Assembly: GCA_003524305.1 (NCBI GenBank) | Contig: DQHW01000024.1 | Span: 286,449-304,953 of the forward strand | DNA: 18,505 bases | Reading direction: 5' to 3' | Origin: Anaerolineaceae bacterium | GTDB taxonomy: Bacteria; Chloroflexota; Anaerolineae; Anaerolineales; Anaerolineaceae | Shown here: positions 8,601 through 13,588 of the stretch, piece by piece | Position numbering within the stretch: position 1 is the first letter of the stretch | How the letters are laid out: every line of letters begins with the position of its first letter | Position numbers and translations under genes: made by a program | Notes under the pieces: generated by a model | What the model was told of the DNA's origin: nothing | Database searches by the model: none | Seen by the model: the letters and a program-made list of their open reading frames with translations, nothing else

Positions 8601-8799
8601 GCTCTGGAACGTCTGGCCAGAAGGTGGCTGCCAATGTGCTGCGTGCATGCGGTTGATGGTTTTCAAGAAGAAGATAAGCAAATAATCCCTTTGCCTTTTG
8701 TGAGGATATCTCACTTATTACACAAGTATTAATACTGATCTCAAATCCACCAAATAATTTTGAATCCAAAATAATGTCATCAGATTGTGGCTGCCTCAT
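5617..8799 (-). CDS. SARP/AfsR-type regulator: OmpR-like DNA-binding domain, BTAD, NB-ARC-like ATPase and TPRs
   Basis: 1060-residue cytoplasmic transcription activator of the large SARP (AfsR-like) class, an STAND-type ATPase. Residues about 12-110 form an OmpR/SARP-type winged-helix domain (LFGGFEISIN, QKAKGLFAYLLLENHQPHARSTLAATFWPD, ALHNLRQALTTIKK). Residues about 111-265 are the bacterial transcriptional activator domain (VDILDFENKIQTLLD to YLKNNLDVEPGILL). A short linker leads to TPFVGRSRELEVLENW and the Walker A loop GPGGSGKT (315-322). Walker B is ALLVLDN (385-391), followed by the GFPLAIDLAA signature (479-488) of NB-ARC/AP-ATPases. From about 690 on there are tandem TPR units (for example YNLGYAQVTLGEISEAEKNL and SNLGETASYQKDFEKAVFYN). 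Only one plausible start exists, ATG 8799, with a poor ribosome site. It is divergent from the small gene at 8858, and direct repeats in the shared region suit this DNA-binding family. Base composition is more AT-rich than tex. The ligand or partner sensed is unknown. Confidence 0.92.
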   Translation of the reverse strand: MRQPQSDDIILDSKLFGGFEISINTCVISEISSQKAKGLFAYLLLENHQPHARSTLAATFWPDVPEQTALHNLRQALTTIKKAISESINDIEIFSSDRDTLGFNEKVVVHVDILDFENKIQTLLDHHNGRQARGFPIIQLKRTMAQITGQMLPLLSLPDSDLFEDWLTLRRERIDRFLVLGYSILLKYHEDRNEWVDARKIAEMLVKIAPWDEDIHSRLIQIYLQSSQPNAALTYYHSAVLYLKNNLDVEPGILLKNTFIDIQSNLSSGKVHRPKSVISLNLPGYATPFVGRSRELEVLENWVSNLKHNVITITGPGGSGKTRLAVELASTQNTLFKDGVYFVSIGGCFTLEHIASTILVASGTSIEHTSNSMEELIEWAAHRCALLVLDNVENLQETALFAKQLTETAPNIVLVLTSYSFLDLVGEKVFALGGLSTSDGEHSDAVKLFYSHLQVESHPEMYDPVFTTSVIKICDLVEGFPLAIDLAACQTKWTPIIEILDNLQGDINSLKSQSINLPERHRSIQASFENVWRHLFGQEQLLFTRLTLFETPFSSQASLAVCDVDESFLQDFAKRSLLIWDGMGGYRFHRIVKQNVFEHSTVSEPEYQKCKEQHAYWFKQQVLKIFADRKGEKLVLFYKNIEKILADIEISLNWFVQNQKWNEIVDLTTPLNVYFENRSYFREGTKLFEGLIKSIPEEDSTLICRAKLICRNALFRIRIQQFEGAEDKINFGLETARAAKLFHEEAYCLNALATHALVKKSSSIALVYAKNALELSRKIQDKEEESHSLYNLGYAQVTLGEISEAEKNLFLCRDICNELGNIRRLSKVLNILADIACFRGDYKLALSHYDQALEIGRATNNLYFESLTLNNAGTAYLELNDYSNALECFSKSVEICCQIGDREGEAIALSNLGETASYQKDFEKAVFYNEQALTISEEIGSEWGILSARAILAEGYREMGDTLAAKNELIHLLTLSLSSESMNFFHRGVVEACRLLMLFGKVEGLASFLDETIRSEGAEESTRQKAIATRQQLIVITPSSLPMDPKSIHSYLISRLNQIS

Positions 8800-8819
8800 A
8801 TTAATGTTTGCTTTCTTGT

Positions 8820-8851
8820 TTGACGATTCTTTGACGATGTTTATCTATGAT
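8820..8851 (+). promoter_or_regulatory. SARP-type activator box plus -10, probable promoter of the small-protein/lipoprotein unit
   Basis: The heptamer TTGACGA occurs at 8820-8826 and again at 8831-8837, an exact 11-bp period (9 bp are identical if the flanks are counted). Eight bases after the second copy is TATGAT (8846-8851), five of six bases of the -10 consensus. For SARP activators it is established that targets are 7-bp direct repeats at 11-bp spacing with the nearer copy 8 bp from the -10; this matches. The calculated +1 is at about 8858, the A of the downstream ATG. Binding by the adjacent 1060-aa regulator is inferred. Confidence 0.6.
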
Positions 8852-8857
8852 TTAACC

Positions 8858-9109
8858 ATGATGGAAAACGAAAAATCGAAAGGACATTTATTGTTAGAGC
8901 GAGATGGATACCATTCCTTTTTACTGCGCATCTGGAAACCAAAAGGATTAATTGGAACCAAATGGTTATTCTCGCTTGAAGATCCAATCACTCATGAGCT
9001 CATCGGTTTTCAAGATCAATTCAGATTAATTAAATATTTAACACAAATTATCGAAAAAAAACAAGTGGATTTACCAAACAATCAAGAGGAGAAAATAAAT
9101 GAAGCATAA
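8858..9109 (+). CDS. Small uncharacterised protein, probably leaderless, paired with the SARP-like regulator
   Basis: Short protein of 82-83 residues (two ATGs in a row, 8858 and 8861). The sequence from the second Met has a basic/charged start, a core RDGYHSFLLRIWKPKG...KWLFSLEDPITHELIGFQD (about 14-52), and a helical end with LIKYLTQIIEKK. It has no signal peptide or membrane helix. The core pattern (fLlRiW, then W.fSLEDP, then GF) looks like a compact beta domain; I have an impression of similar short proteins near BTAD regulators in Chloroflexota but cannot verify it. The frame is open further upstream to 8774, overlapping the regulator start, but no ribosome site is seen before any Met. 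The promoter predicted at 8820-8851 would start transcription exactly at 8858, explaining the missing ribosome site. It overlaps the following lipoprotein gene by 11 bp. Confidence 0.7.
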   Translation: MMENEKSKGHLLLERDGYHSFLLRIWKPKGLIGTKWLFSLEDPITHELIGFQDQFRLIKYLTQIIEKKQVDLPNNQEEKINEA

Positions 9110-10232
9110 ATTGTTATCTCTAACCATAATTGTGTTGTTTTTATTCTTAATGGGATGTTCAAACACAACAGCCAAGACAGAAACTTTCATGCCCTCAGAT
9201 TTGCCCGAAAAAGCAGATACTGAAGCCCCGGCAGTGGTCGCGGCAACACCAGAACCAACTGAATTAATAACCGAAGCTGTGATTTCAGAAGAACCCACGG
9301 CCAATGTTACAGAAGTTGTCATCGTGCATGAAAACATTCCCGGCATTTCAAAGTATTCATCCACTGAAAGAATTGATGATTGCAGCACCGGTGAACGGCT
9401 TGCATTAGGCGCAACAACCTTAATTGGGCAAGCCTGTGATAATTGGAAAAAAGCCAAATTGGAACGTCCGGCAGATGCCCCAAATGGCACATACTATCCA
9501 GCCATCGATATCGTGCGCGCCGAAATGGGCACAAACCAATTATGGATGTTCGCAAAAATAAACCTTTACAAAGATGCGGCAGGGCAACTACCTCCAGAAT
9601 TAAGCTTGGGCTTCGAAATTGATACTGATCTCGATTCACGCGGAGATTACCTGATTATGGTCAGTGGCTTGAGTTCAACTGAATGGACAACTGACGGTGT
9701 GCAAGTATGGTGGGATCAGACCAAGGATGTTGGAGGGACCAACCCTCATGTACCTGATGGAAATGTGGGGGATGGTTATGAAACCCTGTTATTCGACGCC
9801 GGCCAGGGGGTGGATTCCGATCTTGCCTGGGTAAGGATTAATCCTGAGAATGGAGCCAGTGTTGAATTTGCATTCAAACCCAATCTTCTGCCAGAATACC
9901 AGGTCTTTGTCTGGTGGGCGTGGGCGACATTAAGAACAGTTTCTCCCATTGATATGGAATGGGTCGACAGCCAAAAAGACACGGAATCTTGGAAAATTGA
10001 TAACACTTGCGGGAAGATTTTTAATGGCAAACCCAGCAAAATGATTGTCAATATTTGTGAGTTTGTGATTCCCACCGCTACACCGATTCCAACCGATGTC
10101 CCTTCCAGTTCTTCTGGATCCTCTAACCCTTCAGTGTGCGTCCCCATTGATTGCCAAGCCGCACATCCAGGAGATCCTATAGGTTCATGGGAATGGAATT
10201 CAGGAACTTGCAGCTGCCAAGCCATAAACTAA
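9099..10232 (+). CDS. Secreted lipoprotein with Thr/Pro/Glu linkers and Cys-rich C-terminus, function unknown
   Basis: 377-residue predicted lipoprotein. Signal peptide with lipobox LFLMGC; Cys20 would be lipid-modified and the protein anchored on the outer face of the membrane. Residues 21-80 are a low-complexity linker rich in Thr, Pro, Glu and Ala. Residues about 85-322 form a globular, Trp-rich domain (QLWMFAKINLY, LSLGFEIDTDLDSRGDYLIMV, VQVWWDQ, FVWWAWATLR) that looks all-beta, like a carbohydrate-binding or DOMON-type sandwich; the DxDxDxxGD pattern at 175-183 could bind calcium. A second Thr/Pro/Ser linker (323-345) precedes a 30-residue tail with four Cys (347, 352, 371, 373). Start: GAGGAG 7 nt upstream of the ATG. 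The gene begins inside the end of the small-protein gene, implying co-transcription and translational coupling. Family not recognised. Confidence 0.82.
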   Translation: MKHKLLSLTIIVLFLFLMGCSNTTAKTETFMPSDLPEKADTEAPAVVAATPEPTELITEAVISEEPTANVTEVVIVHENIPGISKYSSTERIDDCSTGERLALGATTLIGQACDNWKKAKLERPADAPNGTYYPAIDIVRAEMGTNQLWMFAKINLYKDAAGQLPPELSLGFEIDTDLDSRGDYLIMVSGLSSTEWTTDGVQVWWDQTKDVGGTNPHVPDGNVGDGYETLLFDAGQGVDSDLAWVRINPENGASVEFAFKPNLLPEYQVFVWWAWATLRTVSPIDMEWVDSQKDTESWKIDNTCGKIFNGKPSKMIVNICEFVIPTATPIPTDVPSSSSGSSNPSVCVPIDCQAAHPGDPIGSWEWNSGTCSCQAIN

Positions 10233-10257
10233 TAACTGAATTGACAAGAAATTTCAT

Positions 10258-10292
10258 AAAATGGACCTGTTATTTGAACCAGGTCCATTTTT
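10258..10292 (+). terminator. Rho-independent terminator after the lipoprotein gene
   Basis: Perfect 12-bp stem, AAAATGGACCTG (10258-10269) with CAGGTCCATTTT (10280-10291), a 10-nt loop and a short T run (10288-10292). It starts 26 bp after the lipoprotein stop codon. An ATG within its left arm (10261) is in frame with the next gene but is not its start. Confidence 0.85.
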
Positions 10293-10362
10293 GTGTTTGG
10301 ATAAGGTGACAATTTTTTTTGAGGATAAAATATGTAATAATCCTGTATCAATTGAGGTTCGC

Positions 10363-11091
10363 ATGTATTTTCTACTCGGCATCGACGACACCGATTCTCC
10401 AATGAGCGGGGATGTATCTTCCGCAGTCTCAAATACTGCTACCCTTGCCCTGACGCTCGGCAATCAGTTGGAATCAACGGGACTGGCAAGACTGCTCAAT
10501 ATATCTTGTCACCAATTATTTGAGCATCCATCCATAGATCATACCAGCACCAACACCGCTTACTGCATTTTATTGGATAGCGATCCACAAAAGATGCGTG
10601 ATATTGATATGACCACACGATTAACCTTGCGCAGTCAAAGCGCTGCAACGTCCAACCCGGGTTATGCCCTGGCTGCCTGGAATCAACTCGATCCAGAGGT
10701 TGTGGCATGGGGTAAATCTGCACAAATATCTGTGATGCAGCGTATGGATGCCATCAACCTTGCCAGACGAAGCGGAATAGCAATCGCGGGAATTACAGGC
10801 AGCGGTGCAGGCGTCATCGGTGCGCTTTCGGCTGTGGGGCTGCGTTATGATGGCAATGATGGCACCATTTATTGGATGCCCGGATTGGAAAAACTTCACG
10901 GAGTATTTACTCAGATCGAAATCAACCAATTTATCCAATTTGAGAGCATTGAAAGCGTCCGTCATAAACACCCGGCGCTTGATGACCGCATCCAATTCAA
11001 CGCAGATATCAAACCCGTTCTTAAAGAAGGGCGTATTGTCTTACAGGTGAAACCCGCTGAAAGGGGTTCATCTCACGAATGGCAAACTTAA
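10363..11091 (+). CDS. Stand-alone protein resembling the N-terminal kinase-like domain of archaeal TiaS
   Basis: 242-residue cytoplasmic protein. Its start, MYFLLGIDDTDSP, matches the hallmark beginning of archaeal TiaS (tRNA-Ile2 2-agmatinylcytidine synthetase), where IGIDDTDSP opens the ATP-dependent Thr18-Cyt34 kinase domain. Two further TiaS-like signatures occur in the right order: SNPGYA (97-102, compare TNPGAV) and GAGVIGALSAVGL (148-160, compare GRGLIGALAAVG). Full-length TiaS is over 400 residues and goes on to ferredoxin-like, OB-fold and zinc-ribbon domains; here the protein ends after the first domain. Bacteria normally use TilS and lysidine at that tRNA position, so a tRNA role is unlikely. 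I propose a nucleotide-dependent small-molecule kinase-like enzyme, substrate unknown. Start: ATG 10363 has GAGG 5 nt upstream; the longer frame from 10261 begins in the preceding terminator. Confidence 0.7.
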   Translation: MYFLLGIDDTDSPMSGDVSSAVSNTATLALTLGNQLESTGLARLLNISCHQLFEHPSIDHTSTNTAYCILLDSDPQKMRDIDMTTRLTLRSQSAATSNPGYALAAWNQLDPEVVAWGKSAQISVMQRMDAINLARRSGIAIAGITGSGAGVIGALSAVGLRYDGNDGTIYWMPGLEKLHGVFTQIEINQFIQFESIESVRHKHPALDDRIQFNADIKPVLKEGRIVLQVKPAERGSSHEWQT

Positions 11092-11117
11092 AATTATCCT
11101 GATATTTCAACGTTTTA

Positions 11118-11148
11118 TCTTAAATAATGTTTTTATTTTCTTAAATAA
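11118..11148. repeat. 10-bp direct repeat at 21-bp period upstream of the secreted-protein gene
   Basis: TCTTAAATAA occurs at 11118-11127 and 11139-11148, two helical turns apart, in AT-rich DNA about 85-115 bp upstream of the start at 11232. The 9-bp core TTAAATAAA also appears inverted at 11213-11221, next to the ribosome site. It could be an activator site; chance is possible in such AT-rich sequence. Confidence 0.35.
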
Positions 11149-11167
11149 ACTGCAAGGTCAATGTAAA

Positions 11168-11196
11168 GTCGAAATTGGTAACAGCCGTGCTATTAT
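11168..11196 (+). promoter_or_regulatory. Weak candidate promoter of the secreted-protein gene
   Basis: A good -10, TATTAT, lies at 11191-11196. At 17-bp spacing the -35 would be GTCGAA (11168-11173), which matches the consensus poorly. The predicted start near 11203 gives a 29-nt leader holding the perfect AGGAGG at 11221-11226. Confidence 0.3.
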
Positions 11197-11231
11197 CAAA
11201 ATGTTGACCCGCTTTATTTAAGGAGGTTTGT

Positions 11232-11948
11232 ATGAAAAAGGGTTTTATTCGATTAACATCAATCACTTTGCTTCTCGTTCTCATGCTTGTCGCTTTACCA
11301 ACATCTGCTTTTGCCTTCAATGGACAGTGGAACACTGGAACCACCGTCACCGTTGACTTCGAGGCCAACCCTGCTCCGTCCTGGTTGCAAATCTTCTCGG
11401 ATGGAGTTAAAACCGATGGTGCCGCCACCATTTGTTATCCATTTCCACAGGCTCTTGACAACTGGAAAGGTAATATTTACCAGTTGAATAACCACAAATG
11501 GGTAAAATTGGCCACCACAACCAAGTGGATGCCTGATACCGAAGGAGCCTATACAGCCTGTGCCAGTGCACCAGCAGCCGGCACTTATGTACTGATGGGT
11601 TACTATTCCAATCCGTTTGCCCCAACCCAGGTTTCAATGGTTGATCTCTCAGAGGGTTGGAACACCGGTGTATCGGTTGACATCGATCCTGAAAGAACTC
11701 CCGGACCAGAATGGCTGCAATTGTTCTATACGGGTGTCAAGGTTGGTAAAAACACAAAGATCTGCCATCCCTTCCCGGCTGGTCCTTATGGCTGGACTGC
11801 AGAAATTCGTCAGTTGAAAAACGGCTCCTGGGTTAAACTGCCCACTACGGCTGGTTATGTAGGCACTTCGGATGAAAATGTCTATACTGCCTGTGCGACC
11901 ACCACAGAAACCGGCACATTTGCTCTCTTTGGATACTGGACAAAATAA
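11232..11948 (+). CDS. Secreted protein with two tandem Cys-pair modules
   Basis: 238-residue exported protein. A Sec signal peptide (KKGFIRLTS, then a hydrophobic core) probably ends at Ala28 (SAFA/FNG). The mature part is two copies of a module of about 95 residues, roughly 31-126 and 141-236. Aligned pieces: WNTGTTVTVDFEANPAPSWL / WNTGVSVDIDPERTPGPEWL, then FSDGVKTDGAATICYPFP / FYTGVKVGKNTKICHPFP, then NNHKWVKLATT / KNGSWVKLPTT, then AYTACA...GTYVLMGYY / VYTACA...GTFALFGYW. Each module keeps two Cys (68 and 110; 178 and 221), probably one disulphide each. No catalytic motif is evident; a structural, adhesive or binding role outside the cell is a guess. The ribosome site AGGAGG is perfect and 5 nt from the ATG, so high expression is likely. 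A bidirectional terminator follows. Confidence 0.87.
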   Translation: MKKGFIRLTSITLLLVLMLVALPTSAFAFNGQWNTGTTVTVDFEANPAPSWLQIFSDGVKTDGAATICYPFPQALDNWKGNIYQLNNHKWVKLATTTKWMPDTEGAYTACASAPAAGTYVLMGYYSNPFAPTQVSMVDLSEGWNTGVSVDIDPERTPGPEWLQLFYTGVKVGKNTKICHPFPAGPYGWTAEIRQLKNGSWVKLPTTAGYVGTSDENVYTACATTTETGTFALFGYWTK

Positions 11949-12003
11949 GCTGATTACCAGCATCCCGCAAACCGGGCTGATGTAAAGCCTAAATAGATTT
12001 TCT

Positions 12004-12036
12004 AAAAAAGTTCACGATTCTTCGTGAACTTTTTTT
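12004..12036. terminator. Bidirectional terminator between converging genes
   Basis: Perfect 14-bp stem AAAAAAGTTCACGA (12004-12017) / TCGTGAACTTTTTT (12022-12035) with a 4-nt TTCT loop. T runs follow the stem on both strands (12030-12036 on plus; the complement of 12009-12004 on minus). It lies 55 bp after the secreted-protein gene and 3 bp past the end of the opposing methyltransferase gene, so it can serve both. Confidence 0.92.
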
Positions 12037-12038
12037 GT

Positions 12039-12854
12039 TTATCTTTTTGAAGCCTTAAGCGAAAACATGAGCGGAATCGGTTGTTTACCTTCTGGAAAAA
12101 TATAGTGTCCGTGCCCGTCAGGGACGAGAGACGGGAGCTGCTGGTATACGCTGAACGGGAATTCATGTAAAAATTCGATTTGCAAACCGTTGTCAATGAG
12201 TCCATTGATGATCTCTGAAAGTGTATGGTTCCAACCGATTTCTTCTTTTGACTGGATTTTCGCTTCTCGATCTGCATAGGATCCTTCGACGTCAAAGTGC
12301 ATGGCTTCTTTATCAAAATAAGGGTAGCGGTAGCGCAAATCCGTTGCGTAGTCATCAAACACCATTGCAAAGGGGTGAAATTCAGCAATGTAAAAGAACC
12401 CACCCGGTTTGACATATGAAGCGGCGATCTTCGCCCAACGCGGGATATCTGGCAGCCAGGCTAAAACACCGTATGAGGTGAAGACAATATCATACTGACC
12501 CATAAGATGTTGAGGCAGGTCATACAGGTTGGAACAGATAAAACGGGCATCCAGATTGCAGCGGGCTGCCAATTGATTGGCTTGCTCAATTGCTGATTCA
12601 GAAAAATCCATGCCGGTCACATGAGCACCCAATCTTGCCCAATTGAGGGTATCCTTGCCAAAATGACATTGCAAGTGAAGCAGGTTTTTACCTTCTACAT
12701 CACCCACTTCTCCAATTTCCAATGCATTCAAAGCGTTTTCTCCTGCCACAAATTGGTCAACCCGATAAAATTCCGAATTGACATGCACCGGAACCCATTC
12801 TTCCCATAGTTTTCGGTTATTTTCCATATAGTTTTGGTTAAGGTCGTCAGACAT
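12039..12854 (-). CDS. Class I SAM-dependent methyltransferase, substrate unknown
   Basis: 271-residue cytoplasmic methyltransferase of the Rossmann (class I) fold. The SAM-binding motif I region is LLHLQCHFGKDTLNWARLG (58-76), with motif II acidic residue in GAHVTGMDFSESAIEQA (76-92), motif post-II ARFICSNLYDLP, motif IV YDIVFTSYGVLAWLPD (121-136) and the LKPGG-like strand VKPGGFFYIAEFHPF (148-162). The HLQCHFGKDTL variant of motif I is typical of a broad group annotated only as SAM-dependent methyltransferase. The C-terminal part (SEIINGLIDNGLQIEFLHEFPF) is also standard for the group. A ribosome site GGAGGG lies 9 nt before ATG 12854, but it is the right arm of a 9-bp hairpin (12861-12885), so initiation may be controlled. 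Hsp20 lies 102 bp upstream on the same strand. Confidence 0.9.
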   Translation of the reverse strand: MSDDLNQNYMENNRKLWEEWVPVHVNSEFYRVDQFVAGENALNALEIGEVGDVEGKNLLHLQCHFGKDTLNWARLGAHVTGMDFSESAIEQANQLAARCNLDARFICSNLYDLPQHLMGQYDIVFTSYGVLAWLPDIPRWAKIAASYVKPGGFFYIAEFHPFAMVFDDYATDLRYRYPYFDKEAMHFDVEGSYADREAKIQSKEEIGWNHTLSEIINGLIDNGLQIEFLHEFPFSVYQQLPSLVPDGHGHYIFPEGKQPIPLMFSLKASKR

Positions 12855-12860
12855 ATAAAT

Positions 12861-12885
12861 AATCCCTCCGCGTGATGGAGGGATT
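12861..12885 (-). promoter_or_regulatory. Hairpin that would mask the methyltransferase ribosome site
   Basis: On the minus strand AATCCCTCC (12885-12877) pairs perfectly with GGAGGGATT (12869-12861) across a 7-nt loop. The right arm contains the only good ribosome site (GGAGGG) for the start at 12854. Folding would hide it. The element could also act as a weak terminator of the hsp20 transcript, although only a broken T tract (ATTATTTAT) follows. Confidence 0.5.
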
Positions 12886-12903
12886 TTACCATTTTTTAGT
12901 TGA

Positions 12904-12961
12904 CGGGCGGTGAGAACTCAACTCGCTGCCACCGCCCGGGATGGTTAACCAGGGGGTTAAC
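12904..12961 (-). other. Two further hairpins directly after hsp20
   Basis: CGGGCGGTG (12904-12912) pairs with CACCGCCCG (12930-12938), a GC-rich 9-bp stem with a 17-nt loop. Next to it GTTAACC and GGTTAAC form a 7-bp stem with a 4-nt loop on the minus strand (12961-12944), overlapping the hsp20 stop codon. Neither is followed by a T run. With the hairpin at 12861-12885 the hsp20-methyltransferase spacer is almost entirely folded; RNA stabilisation or Rho-independent-like termination are options. Confidence 0.5.
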
Positions 12962-13460
12962 TCGATTTAATCTCTATCTTGTGAGTTTGCCTGGCTGCTG
13001 CCGGTGTTTTGGGCAAGGTTATGTTGAGCACACCATTTTTGAATTTCGCCTCAACCTTATCTTGTTGAATTTCGCCCACCAACGGAATCACTCTTTGGAA
13101 GGATCCGTAAGAGCGTTCAACCCGGTGGAAGCTTTTACCTTTCTCTTCAAGATCGTTTTTCTTTTCACCACTGATGATCAAGGATTCATTCTCAAGAGTG
13201 AGTTGAATATCTTTTTCTTCCATGCCTGGCAGTTCTGCAGTGACTAGCATGGCAGTTTCAGTCTCGCTTATATCAATGCGGGGCATAAAATCTACCACAC
13301 TGCGCAGGGCTGGCATTGAAAGTAAAGTAAAGGGATCATTGAAGAATTGGTCAAACATACGGTTCATCTCATTTTGGATCGCCATCACGGGGCTTTCGTT
13401 TTCGCGTCGGGCTGGCAAAGTATTGCCTCGGCGCCGCAAAGGAAGAATATTACTGTTCAT
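12957..13460 (-). CDS. Hsp20 family small heat-shock protein
   Basis: 167-residue small heat-shock protein, an ATP-independent holdase that binds unfolding proteins in the cytoplasm as large oligomers. The N-terminal arm (1-58) carries MAIQNEMNRMFDQFFNDPF, usual for bacterial class-A Hsp20. The alpha-crystallin domain spans about 60-151: PRIDISETETAMLVTAELPGMEEKDIQLTLENESLIISGEK, then FHRVERSYGSFQRVIPL (111-127) and the signature NGVLNITLPK (142-151). The C-terminal IxI motif needed for oligomer contacts is IEI (162-164). Start: perfect AGGAGG 5-6 nt before ATG 13460. No CIRCE element or clear sigma-32 promoter was seen upstream; an exact 21-nt repeat lies 77 bp upstream of the start. The downstream spacer is strongly folded. 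Confidence 0.95.
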   Translation of the reverse strand: MNSNILPLRRRGNTLPARRENESPVMAIQNEMNRMFDQFFNDPFTLLSMPALRSVVDFMPRIDISETETAMLVTAELPGMEEKDIQLTLENESLIISGEKKNDLEEKGKSFHRVERSYGSFQRVIPLVGEIQQDKVEAKFKNGVLNITLPKTPAAARQTHKIEIKSS

Positions 13461-13536
13461 ATCGACCTCCTTATGGTCACCTAAAATTATTGTTACTGTA
13501 TTTATATTACTGAAGGATTAAAATTTTGAAAGAGGT

Positions 13537-13557
13537 ATATCAGAAGAATGTTAAAAA
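13537..13557. repeat. 21-nt exact repeat, copy 1
   Basis: Starts ATATCAGAAGAATG and ends TTAAAAA; identical over 21 nt to 14623-14643. It lies 32 bp past the end of the 269-aa methyltransferase gene and 77 bp upstream of the hsp20 start, so on the minus strand it is in hsp20 promoter territory. Flanks are also alike (GA-rich on one side, GGAT on the other). Confidence 0.7.
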
Positions 13558-13588
13558 TGGATACAATTACTAAAATGTGAATTATGTA

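Noticed and set aside
8774..8857. Longer N-terminus for the small protein
   Set aside because: It overlaps the regulator's start codon and the direct repeats, and the translated stretch is hydrophobic noise without a ribosome site.
9071..10225. Minus-strand open frames opposite the lipoprotein gene
   Set aside because: Shadows of a well-supported lipoprotein gene with signal peptide and ribosome site.
10261..10362. Longer start for the TiaS-like protein
   Set aside because: The upstream ATG lies in the arm of the preceding terminator; the extra residues are unlike TiaS, and the ATG at 10363 has a ribosome site and begins the conserved motif.
13461..13536. CIRCE or sigma-32 promoter upstream of hsp20
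   Set aside because: No TTAGCACTC-N9-GAGTGCTAA inverted repeat and no CTTGAA / CCCCAT pair was found.
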